From: Panacagrimonas sp052387335
GTDB lineage: Bacteria; Pseudomonadota; Gammaproteobacteria; Nevskiales; Nevskiaceae
Direction of reading: 5' to 3'
Assembly (NCBI GenBank): GCA_052387335.1
Contig: JBQTJH010000026.1
Location: 1 to 6,498, forward strand
Length of the DNA: 6,498 nucleotides
Position numbers and translations under genes: made by a program. This document shows, piece by piece, positions 1-6,375 of this stretch; positions within the stretch are counted from its first letter, which is position 1; each line of letters opens with the position of its first letter. The notes under the pieces are model-generated. The model was not told the DNA's origin. It was given only the letters and a program-made list of their open reading frames with translations, and made no database searches.

Positions 1-225
1 GGTCAGCGCTTCGACCAGACCGGCCATCGACGATTCGGCGTAGTGCCGCAGGCTCGCAAGCAATAAGCCACGCTTGGTGCCGAAGGTTTCGTAGAAGCTG
101 CTGCGACTCAGGTCGGTCACCTCGAGCAAGTCGTTGAGTGAGGCGGCCTGATAGCCACGCTGCCAGAACAGCTGCATCGCGCCGGCAATGGCGGTCTGCT
201 CGTCGAACTCGCGGCTACGGGCCAT
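1..225 (-). CDS. TetR-family transcriptional repressor, N-terminal part (runs off left edge)
   Basis: The 75 visible codons begin at an ATG (225-223) and stay open to the window edge. They encode a typical TetR DNA-binding domain: a first helix (about residues 8-23, ending in FWQRGY), then a helix-turn-helix (about 28-47) containing SLNDLLEVTDLSRSSFYETF, followed by GTKRGLLLASL. In this family the N-terminal domain binds a palindromic operator and the C-terminal domain, missing here, binds an inducer. No in-frame ATG lies close upstream and no Shine-Dalgarno is obvious. The gene is divergent from the glutathione transferase gene, and a perfect inverted repeat sits 8 bp upstream of its start, which suggests autoregulation and control of the neighbour. 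The family is clear; the ligand cannot be told from this fragment, though an electrophile or oxidant would suit the context. Confidence 0.9.
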   Translation of the reverse strand, partial: MARSREFDEQTAIAGAMQLFWQRGYQAASLNDLLEVTDLSRSSFYETFGTKRGLLLASLRHYAESSMAGLVEALT

Positions 226-233
226 GGAGTATG

Positions 234-259
234 GATTCTGGACTGACCAGTCCAGAATC
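234..259. promoter_or_regulatory. Candidate TetR operator (11-bp perfect inverted repeat, 4-bp spacer)
   Basis: The arms GATTCTGGACT (234-244) and AGTCCAGAATC (249-259) are exact reverse complements around the spacer GACC. The core TGGACTGACCAGTCCA has the shape of TetR-family operators such as that of NemR, which as I recall is TAGACC-N4-GGTCTA. It lies between the divergent repressor and transferase genes and covers the likely -10 region of the repressor promoter, so a bound dimer should block the repressor's own transcription. Binding is inferred from position and symmetry. Confidence 0.75.
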
Positions 260-283
260 TGCCCTGCACGGCCGTGCTGTCAA
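254..283 (-). promoter_or_regulatory. Candidate promoter of the TetR gene
   Basis: On the minus strand a perfect -35 hexamer TTGACA lies at 283-278. A weak -10, GATTCT (259-254), follows after 18 bp; the register one base earlier reads AGATTC with a 17-bp spacer. The -10 lies inside the right arm of the inverted repeat, as expected of a self-repressed TetR gene. Transcription would start near 247, leaving a leader of roughly 22 nt. The -35 is convincing and the -10 is poor. Confidence 0.5.
266..277. repeat. 12-bp perfect palindrome in the TetR/GST control region
   Basis: GCACGGCCGTGC is its own reverse complement. It lies between the -35 and -10 of the candidate repressor promoter, 6 bp from the larger inverted repeat. 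It could be a second protein-binding site or chance in GC-rich DNA. It has no loop, so it is not a terminator. Confidence 0.4.
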
Positions 284-366
284 ATTTGGTGCGATACCTA
301 GGGTCCGGCTCGCATGCGCATTCGTCCGTATATGCTGCGGCGCTGACGTATCACGAGGGACGGCGG

Positions 367-1050
367 ATGATCGACCTGTACTACTGGCCCACGCCCAATG
401 GCTGGAAGATTTCCATCATGCTCGAGGAGTGCGGCCTGCCCTACCGCATGCATGCGGTGAATATTGGGCGCGGCGAGCAGTTCACCGAGCAATTCCTGTC
501 GATCAGTCCAAATAACCGCATTCCGGCCATCGTCGATCACGCCCCGGCCGATGGCGGAGGGCCACTCAGCGTGTTTGAAACCGGCGCTGTGCTGATCTAT
601 CTGGCCGACAAGACTGGACGCTTCCTGCCGAAAACGCTGCGTGAGCGCAACACCGTGATCCAGTGGCTGATGTGGCAGATGGGCGGCCTGGGACCGATGC
701 TGGGCCAGCACGGACACTTCAAGCTCTACGCGGCGGAACCCCTACCCTACGCCATCGACCGTTACGGCCGCGAGGCGCACCGCCTCTACGGTGTACTCGA
801 CACCCAGCTCGGAAAGACTGGCGCCTTCGTCGCTGGCGAATACTCGATTGCCGATATGGCCTGCTTTCCCTGGATACGCACGCATCGCGCGCAGGGCATC
901 ACCCTGGACGACTACCCCCAGCTACAGCGCTGGTATTCCCGAATCAAGTCGCGCGAAGCCGTGCAACGCGGACTGGACGTGGGCAAGGCGTTGCAGATCC
1001 GTAGCTTTGATTCGCAGGCGCGCCAGACCTTGTTCGGCCAGACGCGATAG
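367..1050 (+). CDS. yfcG: YfcG-like Nu-class glutathione S-transferase / disulfide-bond oxidoreductase
   Basis: This 227-residue protein matches my memory of E. coli YfcG along its length. The thioredoxin-like domain (about 1-84) opens with IDLYYWPTPNGWK, keeping Thr9 and Asn11 of the Nu-class active site, and carries SPNNRIPAIVD (47-57) with the cis-proline at Pro53 and the glutathione-binding FETGA (70-74). The helical domain (about 90-205) includes QWLMWQMGGLGPMLGQ and the YSIADMACFPW folding motif (159-169). Nu-class enzymes have little classical transferase activity and reduce disulfides using glutathione in the cytoplasm. I chose ATG 367 because GAGGGA (355-360) precedes it by 6 nt and it matches the family start; the frame is open upstream to 274, but those 31 residues do not resemble the family. 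The divergent TetR gene and its operator suggest induction by a toxic or redox-active compound. The precise substrate is unknown. Confidence 0.93.
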   Translation: MIDLYYWPTPNGWKISIMLEECGLPYRMHAVNIGRGEQFTEQFLSISPNNRIPAIVDHAPADGGGPLSVFETGAVLIYLADKTGRFLPKTLRERNTVIQWLMWQMGGLGPMLGQHGHFKLYAAEPLPYAIDRYGREAHRLYGVLDTQLGKTGAFVAGEYSIADMACFPWIRTHRAQGITLDDYPQLQRWYSRIKSREAVQRGLDVGKALQIRSFDSQARQTLFGQTR

Positions 1051-1056
1051 CGGGGT

Positions 1057-1935
1057 TCAGGCCCGCTGCCCCAGCCATACGCCGACCGCGGCTAGCGCTA
1101 CACCCACGGCGTCATGCAGACCGAAGCGCGCGCCCAGGAAGATTGCGGCCAACACCGCCGTCATCGGCGGGACCAAGAAGAACAAGCTGGCGACGCGCCC
1201 CGCCGCACCCCGTCGTAGCAACCACAGATACAACAGCAGTCCGCAGCAGGAATTCACCAGAATCACCCAGGCGATGCCGCCGACCGAGGCTGGCGTGAGA
1301 TGCAGATCCAGACCTTCGATCCACCAGGCCAGAGGCATCAGCACCAGAGACGCCGCTCCCACCTGCGCCACCAGCGCGAGCCGCGCGTCCACGCCGCTGG
1401 CATGGCGCTTCTGATAGACCGTGCCCAGGCTCAAGGACGCTAGCGCCAGAAACACGAAGGTGTACGCCAGTGCGCTGCCCGCCTGCTGCAGATCCGGAAT
1501 CACCACGAACAAAACCCCGCACAGACCGATCCCCAGCCCCAGCACCGCACTGCGACTCATCCGCTCGCCAAGCAGCACCGCGGCGAACAGCGCGGTGGTC
1601 AGCGGCATCAGACCAGCAATCAAGCCGGCGGCCGCTGGCGGCACACCGGCGCGCATGCCGGCGTAGACGAAGCCGAAAAATCCGGCCTGCAGCAGCACAC
1701 CGCCGATGCCGGCATGGATCAGCGCCGAACCGGGCGCGCGCGGCGCGCGGCGCCAGAGCAACCAAGCGCCGATCACGGCGAGGGTCCCGGCAAAACGCAC
1801 CACCGAAAGGGTGAACGGACCGGTTCCCTCCAGCGCAAACACGGCCGAGATATAGCCAGTGCTCCACAACACGACAAAGCTCAGCCCACCGAGCAGATCG
1901 GTGTTGGAGGTGGGGGCGTGCTGAGTCGGCGTCAT
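1057..1935 (-). CDS. EamA/DMT-superfamily inner-membrane transporter
   Basis: This 292-residue protein has two tandem EamA repeats of five hydrophobic helices each, roughly residues 16-35, 41-60, 72-93, 98-123, 130-147, then 153-173, 185-205, 217-239, 248-268 and 273-289. The fourth helix of repeat one, around LMPLTTALFAAVLLGERMS, and the matching VPPMTAVLAAIFLGARF of repeat two are typical family signatures; the second has Ala-Arg where the usual Glu follows Gly. Length and topology are those of RhaT/YdcZ-type metabolite exporters, whose substrates range from amino acids to nucleosides. The ATG at 1935 has only a weak AGG about 9 nt upstream. The gene converges on the glutathione transferase with a 6-bp gap, leaving no room for a separate terminator. 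The substrate cannot be predicted. Confidence 0.88.
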   Translation of the reverse strand: MTPTQHAPTSNTDLLGGLSFVVLWSTGYISAVFALEGTGPFTLSVVRFAGTLAVIGAWLLWRRAPRAPGSALIHAGIGGVLLQAGFFGFVYAGMRAGVPPAAAGLIAGLMPLTTALFAAVLLGERMSRSAVLGLGIGLCGVLFVVIPDLQQAGSALAYTFVFLALASLSLGTVYQKRHASGVDARLALVAQVGAASLVLMPLAWWIEGLDLHLTPASVGGIAWVILVNSCCGLLLYLWLLRRGAAGRVASLFFLVPPMTAVLAAIFLGARFGLHDAVGVALAAVGVWLGQRA

Positions 1936-2027
1936 CGGGCGTAGCCTGAGAGATCGTGCGGGCCAATCAGTCTAGGTGCGCCATACGTCCTACTGTGCGC
2001 TGTGATCGCGCAGAGCTAACATCGGCC
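1936..2027. other. Divergent intergenic region, transporter gene / DUF4169 gene
   Basis: These 92 bp should hold promoters for both flanking genes. The only suggestive element is TAACAT (2017-2022) close before the ATG at 2028, without a recognisable -35 at the right distance. I see no operator-like repeat or terminator. Confidence 0.35.
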
Positions 2028-2213
2028 ATGGCCCAGCTCATCAACCTCAACAAGATTCGCAAGCTCAAGGCGCGCGAGCAGGCGGCGCAGCAGGCAGCCG
2101 AGAATCGGGTGCGCTTCGGCCGCAGCAAGGCACAGAAAGAAGCCGACGCTGCGGCGACGCAGAACATGGAATCCAAGCTGGATCAGATCAGGCGCCAGAT
2201 CGAGCCGGAATAA
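2028..2213 (+). CDS. Small DUF4169-like protein
   Basis: This is a 61-residue, highly charged protein that looks wholly helical. It opens with MAQLINLNKIRKLKAREQA, continues with a QAAENRVRFGRSKAQKEAD segment and ends with KLDQIRRQIEPE. The pattern of an (I/L)INL start, a basic helix rich in Ala and Arg, and a NR.(K/R)FGR(S/T)K.(E/Q)K box is that of DUF4169, a family of unknown function. I set the start at ATG 2028 because the family motif begins there; an in-frame ATG at 1956 would add 24 residues unlike the family. There is no clear Shine-Dalgarno. It stands alone, divergent from the transporter and convergent with murU. Nothing visible gives a biochemical role; a nucleic-acid or protein-binding helix is only a guess from its basic charge. 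Confidence 0.75.
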   Translation: MAQLINLNKIRKLKAREQAAQQAAENRVRFGRSKAQKEADAAATQNMESKLDQIRRQIEPE

Positions 2214-2252
2214 GCCGCTTGTGCACGCCGTCATGTGGTGCAGGGTTGCCGG

Positions 2253-3002
2253 CTAGCCGGGATATTTCAGATCGGCCTGGAGCTGCGCCAGCCGCTGCGG
2301 TGTACCCACGTCCGACCAGCGTCCGGTGAACAACTCGCCACTCAACTGGCCGCAGGCTGCAGCCTGACGCAGCAGCGGCGCCAGCGCGAAGCGGCCCTCC
2401 TCGCAGGCGCAGAACAACTCGGGCCGAAGGATGGACAGACCGCTGAAGGTGTAGCGCGGCGCGCCGTCATTGAACGCCCGTCCCGCCTGCAGGCCGAAGT
2501 CGCCCTCCGGCCGATGCGCCGGATTGGGCACGAGCACCAGGTGCGCCAGATCCTGCTCTGGCAATTGAGCGGCGCGCTGGACCAGCGGCGCCAGGTCGTA
2601 GTCGGCGTAGACGTCCGCGTTCACCAGCACAAACGGCGCGGTGCCCAGCAGCGGCAGCGCGCGGAACACGCCGCCACCGGTTTCCAGCGGCGGATCACCT
2701 TCGTCCGAATAGGCGATCCGCACACCCAGCGCCGAGCCGTCGCCGAGCCGCTGAGGAATCGTCGCGCCGAGGTAGCCGAGGTTGATCACCAGCTCGGTCA
2801 CACCGGCGTGTTTGAGTCGCGCGATGGCGTGCTCGATCAGGCTGCGCCCCGCCACTTCGATCAGCGGCTTGGGAAGGTGATCGGTCAGCGGGCGCATGCG
2901 CTCGCCGCGACCCGCGGCCAGAATCATGGCGCGAATCGGCGTGCTGCCGGGCCGCTCCGGTGTCCCTCGTTCGCGCTGGGAGTGCTGGGGTGAGGGCGTC
3001 AT
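2253..3002 (-). CDS. murU: N-acetylmuramate alpha-1-phosphate uridylyltransferase MurU
   Basis: MurU transfers UMP from UTP to MurNAc-1-phosphate, giving UDP-MurNAc in the cytoplasmic peptidoglycan-recycling shortcut. The sequence shows the nucleotidyltransferase signature LAAGRGERMRPLT (28-40), Lys45 of the following PKP, LGDGS (86-90), ETGGGVFRALPLLG (107-120), the metal-site motif VNADVYADYD (127-136), FSGLSILRP (186-194) and the closing WSDVGTPQRL (229-238), all in the order of Pseudomonas MurU. The first ATG (3002) overlaps the amgK stop as ATGA, pointing to translational coupling. That start gives 249 residues, with a hydrophilic Pro/Arg-rich extension of about 22 absent from the MurU I know. 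The alternative is ATG 2927 (residue 26), directly before ILAAG, which would give 224 residues. Neither has a clear ribosome binding site. The function is well supported by motifs and by amgK next door. Confidence 0.92.
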   Translation of the reverse strand: MTPSPQHSQRERGTPERPGSTPIRAMILAAGRGERMRPLTDHLPKPLIEVAGRSLIEHAIARLKHAGVTELVINLGYLGATIPQRLGDGSALGVRIAYSDEGDPPLETGGGVFRALPLLGTAPFVLVNADVYADYDLAPLVQRAAQLPEQDLAHLVLVPNPAHRPEGDFGLQAGRAFNDGAPRYTFSGLSILRPELFCACEEGRFALAPLLRQAAACGQLSGELFTGRWSDVGTPQRLAQLQADLKYPG

Positions 3003-3988
3003 GCGTGCAAGCCCAGTTCGTCGAACAGAGCCTGCAGCGGCTGTAATTCAGGGTAGCGCTGCGTCACTTCGCGCACATAGCGGATGAAGCGCGGCGCATC
3101 TTCCAGATAGTGCGGCTTGCCATCGCGATAGCGGATGCGCGCGAAGATGCCCAGCACTTTCAGATGCCGCTGCAGACCCATCCAGTCGAAGGCGCGTTGG
3201 AAATCCTGCGGCTCGTTCAACCCGGCTTCGGCGGCCTGCGCACGGTAGCGCACCACCCACCGATCCACGCTCGTCGCCGGCCAGGACAGGAACGCATCTT
3301 TGAACAGACATACCAGGTCGTAGGTGACGGGTCCGTAGACCGCATCCTGAAAATCCAGCACGCCGGGATTGGGTACCGAGCGCATCAAATTGCGCGGCAT
3401 GTAGTCGCGGTGCACATAGACCTTGGGCTGCGCCAGCGCGGAGTCGATCAACAGCGCGCAGGCCTGCGCCCAGACCTGGGCCTGAGCCACAGTGAATGTG
3501 CGTTGCAAATGCTGGGCGACAAACCAGTCGGGAAACAGCGCCAGCTCGCGTGCCAGCAGCGCGGCGTCGTAGTCGGGCAACACGCCGGGCTTGGACGCCT
3601 GCTGCATGCGGATCAGCGCGTCGATCGCGTCTTCAAATAGCGCATCAGCGTTAGAGGCATCTATCACATGCAGATAGGTCTGCCGACCCAGATCGCTCAG
3701 CAACAGATATCCACGCTCCAGATCCTGATGCAGCACCTGCGGCACATTGAGTCCGGCGTCGGCGAGCAGCGCGGCGATGCGGATGAAGGGCTCGCAGTTT
3801 TCGCGCTCGGGCGGCGCGTCCATCAGCACCCAGCTGGCGGCGTCGGCGCTGACCAGGCGGAAATATCGCCGGAAGCTGGCGTCAGCCGACGCGGCACCGA
3901 ATTCGGCATGACTGAGATTCAGGCAGCGCAGCGCCCAGTCACGAGCAGCGAGTGCGCGCGCGTCTAGCGCGGTAGAGAGTGCGTTCAA
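2999..3988 (-). CDS. amgK: N-acetylmuramate/N-acetylglucosamine anomeric kinase AmgK
   Basis: AmgK phosphorylates the anomeric hydroxyl of MurNAc (and GlcNAc) using ATP, supplying MurU. This 329-residue protein has the aminoglycoside-phosphotransferase/kinase fold: the N-lobe motif SADASFRRYFRL (34-45), VLMDAPPERENCEPF (54-68), the lobe-connecting LLLSDLGRQTYL (95-106), the catalytic loop VHRDYMPRN (192-200) with Asp195 and Asn200, and the metal-binding LDFQDAVYGP (211-220) with Asp212, plus WMGLQRHLKVLGIFARIRYRDGKPHYL further on. These match Pseudomonas AmgK closely. The start is a TTG (3988); no in-frame ATG lies near it and no Shine-Dalgarno is visible, but the resulting N-terminus has about the family length. 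It is transcribed with murU, whose ATG overlaps its TGA, and diverges from lptD. The pathway gives intrinsic fosfomycin resistance in pseudomonads, since it bypasses MurA. Confidence 0.92.
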   Translation of the reverse strand: MNALSTALDARALAARDWALRCLNLSHAEFGAASADASFRRYFRLVSADAASWVLMDAPPERENCEPFIRIAALLADAGLNVPQVLHQDLERGYLLLSDLGRQTYLHVIDASNADALFEDAIDALIRMQQASKPGVLPDYDAALLARELALFPDWFVAQHLQRTFTVAQAQVWAQACALLIDSALAQPKVYVHRDYMPRNLMRSVPNPGVLDFQDAVYGPVTYDLVCLFKDAFLSWPATSVDRWVVRYRAQAAEAGLNEPQDFQRAFDWMGLQRHLKVLGIFARIRYRDGKPHYLEDAPRFIRYVREVTQRYPELQPLQALFDELGLHA

Positions 3989-4155
3989 GAGTGGCGGTGA
4001 GAGCAGTGGCGAATCGCGTGGCTGTTCAGCGTAGCGATTGCACCGAATGCGGGCAAAACGGCGATACTCCGACCGTCCACGCGCCGGGCCTCCGCCGAGT
4101 CCCCGCCCTGTCTCTCATCGAACCTCGCACGACTCTCGCACCTGTGCCCGCTGCA
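3989..4155. other. Divergent intergenic region, amgK / lptD
   Basis: This 167-bp region must carry promoters for both amgK and lptD. It contains a candidate amgK promoter on the minus strand and a weaker lptD candidate on the plus strand, GATACT (4063-4068) with TTGCAC (4038-4043) 19 bp upstream. The frame open across the region on the plus strand from a GTG at 3979 is the upstream extension of the lptD frame and does not look coding. I see no clear sigma-E-type promoter and no attenuator. Confidence 0.5.
4028..4056 (-). promoter_or_regulatory. Candidate amgK-murU promoter
   Basis: On the minus strand TTGCCC (4056-4051) and TACGCT (4033-4028) are separated by exactly 17 bp. They match the sigma-70 consensus at 4 of 6 and 3 of 6 positions, respectively. 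Transcription would start near 4021, about 32 nt before the TTG start of amgK. It overlaps the weaker plus-strand candidate for lptD, so the two could compete. Confidence 0.4.
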
Positions 4156-6375
4156 ATGTCCCGCACCGCCTGCCGCGTACTGCTCGCGCTCGGCCTAAGC
4201 TGTTTCGGCGTCGCCCATGCGGCAGAGTCGCCCACCGCTGCGTCGCGGGTGATCGAAGAACTCGGCTGCACGCAGCTGCAATTTACCCAGGACATGCCGC
4301 AGCAACCCGAAGTGGTGCTGGACGAAAACCTGATCCTGAACGCCGACAAGGTCGAACTGGACAAGGACGGTTTGTCGCAGCTTGCCGGCGCCGTGACCCT
4401 GCGTCAGGGCGAAACCCGCTTCTCGGCCGAGACCCTGGACTACGACAACAGCACCCGAACCATCACCGTCAACAGTGAGTCGCTGTTCCGCAACCGCGAA
4501 CTGATCATCAAGAGTCGCGAGGCGCGCTTCGATCTGAACGCCGAATCCGGCGCCTTCCTCGGCACCGAATTCACCCTACCCAGCCGCTCCGCGCGCGGCA
4601 GCGCCGAGTCGCTGGAGGTGGCCAGCGACGGCCGCGCGCAGCTCGGCGGTGCGTCGTACACCACCTGCGCTCCCGGCTCCAAGGCCTGGTATCTGGAGGC
4701 CAGCCGCATCGAGTTGGATCACGACGAGGGCCTGGGCTCGGCGCGCCACACGCGACTGCGCTTCATGGGCCTGCCAGTGTTGTACGTGCCCTATCTACAG
4801 TTCCCCATCGATGATCGCCGTCGCAGCGGCCTGCTTTACCCCACCGTCGGCTCCATGAGCGGCTCGGGTTTCGACATGCGCTGGCCGGTGTATCTGAATC
4901 TGGCGCCGAACTACGACGCCACGGTCACTCCGCGGGTGCTGGCTGAGCGCGGCGTGCAAGGCGGTCTGGATTTTCGCTATCTGCTGGGGCGTGGCCAGGG
5001 CCAGGCGCATTACGAATATCTGGACGACGACAAGTTCGGCGAAGACCGCAGCCAGTTCCGCTTCAATCACGTGGGCCTGATCAATGACCGGCTCGGCGTG
5101 GAAGCGACGTACGCCGAGACCTCGGATCGCAGCTACTTCGAGGATCTGGGCGGGACGCTCGCCAGCTCCTCGATCACGCATCTGGAACAGACCGCGCGGC
5201 TGACCTACCAGGCTCCCGCCACCTACCGCATCTCGGCGATGGTGCAGAACTTCCAGCCCATCGCCAGCAATCTGCTGGCGGTGGACGATCCCTACAAGCG
5301 CCTGCCGCAGATCCGCTTCAGCGCGCTGACGCCGCGACCGTGGATGCACACGCGTGCGGGCCTGGGTTCCGAGTTCGTCAATTTTGCGCGCGAGGATTCG
5401 GTGGAAGGCGGGCGCATGATGCTGTCGCCGTACCTGCGCTTCGAACGTCAGTCCGCCGCCTGGTACGTGCAGAGCCAGGCCGATCTGCACTACACGCGCT
5501 ACGAGCTCAGCAGCACCGGCGACACGCTGCCCGACACGCCGGAGCGCAGCCTGCCGGTGTTCAGCGCCGAGGGCGGCGTGCGTTTCGAACGCGTCACTGG
5601 CAGCGGCAAGCTGCAGACCCTGACACCGCGTGGATTCGCGTTGTATGTGCCCTTCGAAAATCAGGACGCGCTGCCCCTGTTCGACACCGGCGAGCCGGAT
5701 TTCGACTTCGTGCAGCTGTTTGCGCGCAACCGCTTCTCCGGCGATGACCGGCTGGCCGATGCCAAGCACGTGGCCGGCGCACTGACCCTGCGCGAACTCG
5801 ACCCCATCACCGGCCGCGCCAACTGGAGTGCCTCCATCGGCCAGCTATATCGCTTCGAGGCGCCGCGCGTGGGGATTCCCGACTTCGATCCGCCAGACCG
5901 CGGCGCCACCGAATTCGTCGGCCAGTTCGACTACCGGCTGTGGTCCAACTGGATGGCCGTTGTTGCCGGTCAATGGGCGCCGGAGGAGAACAATTTCGAG
6001 CGCTCGCAGCTCGCCCTGCGCTATCGCGAACCCGGCCAGCGCCGCCAGTTCGACCTGTCGTATCGCTATCGTCGTGATCTGCTGGAGCAGGCCGATCTGG
6101 CCTTCCTGACGCCCATCGGCGGCGCCTGGAAGCTGGCTGCGCGCACGCGCTTCTCCCTGCGCGACAGCCAGAGCCGAGAAAATCTGGTAGGCGTGGAATA
6201 CGGCACCTGCTGCTGGGCCATCCGTGCCTCGTATCGGCGTTTCATCGGCGACGCCAGCGGCGATTTCGACAGCGGTGTGTACCTGCAGCTGCAGCTCAAG
6301 GGCCTGGCCAACATCGGCGCCGGCGGTGCGAGCCTGCTGCCGGACGAGGAAATTGACGGCGAACGGCCGGACTAG
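4156..6375 (+). CDS. lptD: LPS-assembly protein LptD (outer-membrane LPS translocon)
   Basis: LptD, with the lipoprotein LptE, takes LPS from the periplasmic Lpt bridge and inserts it in the outer leaflet. This copy has 739 residues, somewhat shorter than E. coli (784). Residues 1-22 form a signal peptide with a VLLALGLSCFGVA core and an AHA cleavage site. A periplasmic LptA-like domain follows (about 45-200; LILNADKVELDKDG, LAGAVTLRQGETRFSAETLDYD). The LYVPYLQFPIDDRRRSG motif (about 209-225) leads into the beta-barrel. All four cysteines of the essential disulfides are present: Cys38, Cys171, and the adjacent Cys685-Cys686 in YGTCCWAIRASY. The start is ATG 4156 because it begins the signal peptide; no Shine-Dalgarno precedes it. 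The C-terminus LQLKGLANIGAGGASLLPDEE matches the family end, followed by GERPD and a TAG that abuts the IS630-like element. It is divergent from amgK; surA, often next to lptD, is not in the window. Confidence 0.96.
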   Translation: MSRTACRVLLALGLSCFGVAHAAESPTAASRVIEELGCTQLQFTQDMPQQPEVVLDENLILNADKVELDKDGLSQLAGAVTLRQGETRFSAETLDYDNSTRTITVNSESLFRNRELIIKSREARFDLNAESGAFLGTEFTLPSRSARGSAESLEVASDGRAQLGGASYTTCAPGSKAWYLEASRIELDHDEGLGSARHTRLRFMGLPVLYVPYLQFPIDDRRRSGLLYPTVGSMSGSGFDMRWPVYLNLAPNYDATVTPRVLAERGVQGGLDFRYLLGRGQGQAHYEYLDDDKFGEDRSQFRFNHVGLINDRLGVEATYAETSDRSYFEDLGGTLASSSITHLEQTARLTYQAPATYRISAMVQNFQPIASNLLAVDDPYKRLPQIRFSALTPRPWMHTRAGLGSEFVNFAREDSVEGGRMMLSPYLRFERQSAAWYVQSQADLHYTRYELSSTGDTLPDTPERSLPVFSAEGGVRFERVTGSGKLQTLTPRGFALYVPFENQDALPLFDTGEPDFDFVQLFARNRFSGDDRLADAKHVAGALTLRELDPITGRANWSASIGQLYRFEAPRVGIPDFDPPDRGATEFVGQFDYRLWSNWMAVVAGQWAPEENNFERSQLALRYREPGQRRQFDLSYRYRRDLLEQADLAFLTPIGGAWKLAARTRFSLRDSQSRENLVGVEYGTCCWAIRASYRRFIGDASGDFDSGVYLQLQLKGLANIGAGGASLLPDEEIDGERPD

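Noticed and set aside
138..515. 125-residue plus-strand open frame spanning the TetR start and the transferase start
   Set aside because: It overlaps two genes with clear family motifs and the operator; no similarity or ribosome binding site.
1051..1072. GGGG...CCCC pairing at the convergent GST/transporter junction, considered as a bidirectional terminator
   Set aside because: The stem is short, interrupted and lacks a T-run, and it runs into the transporter's coding end.
1112..1966. 284-residue open frame on the same strand as the transporter in another frame
   Set aside because: Its Arg/Ala/Gly-rich translation has no membrane helices or motifs, while the overlapping frame encodes a clean ten-helix EamA protein.
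2222..2242. TGCAC...GTGCA inverted repeat between the DUF4169-like gene and murU
   Set aside because: Only 5-bp arms with an 11-nt loop and no T-tract; too weak to call a terminator.
2249..2260. Palindrome CCGGCTAGCCGG containing the murU stop codon, considered as a terminator
   Set aside because: It has no loop and no following T-run in either direction, so it cannot form a usual intrinsic terminator.
2235..2993. 252-residue open frame antisense to murU
   Set aside because: It mirrors murU almost exactly and has no recognisable domain; a shadow of codon bias.
3110..3640. 176-residue open frame antisense to amgK
   Set aside because: It is inside amgK, which carries intact kinase motifs; the antisense translation has no coherent features.
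4795..5769. 324-residue open frame antisense to lptD
   Set aside because: It lies wholly inside the well-supported lptD gene, has His/Arg/Gln-rich composition without family motifs, and is what a high-GC gene's complementary frame produces.
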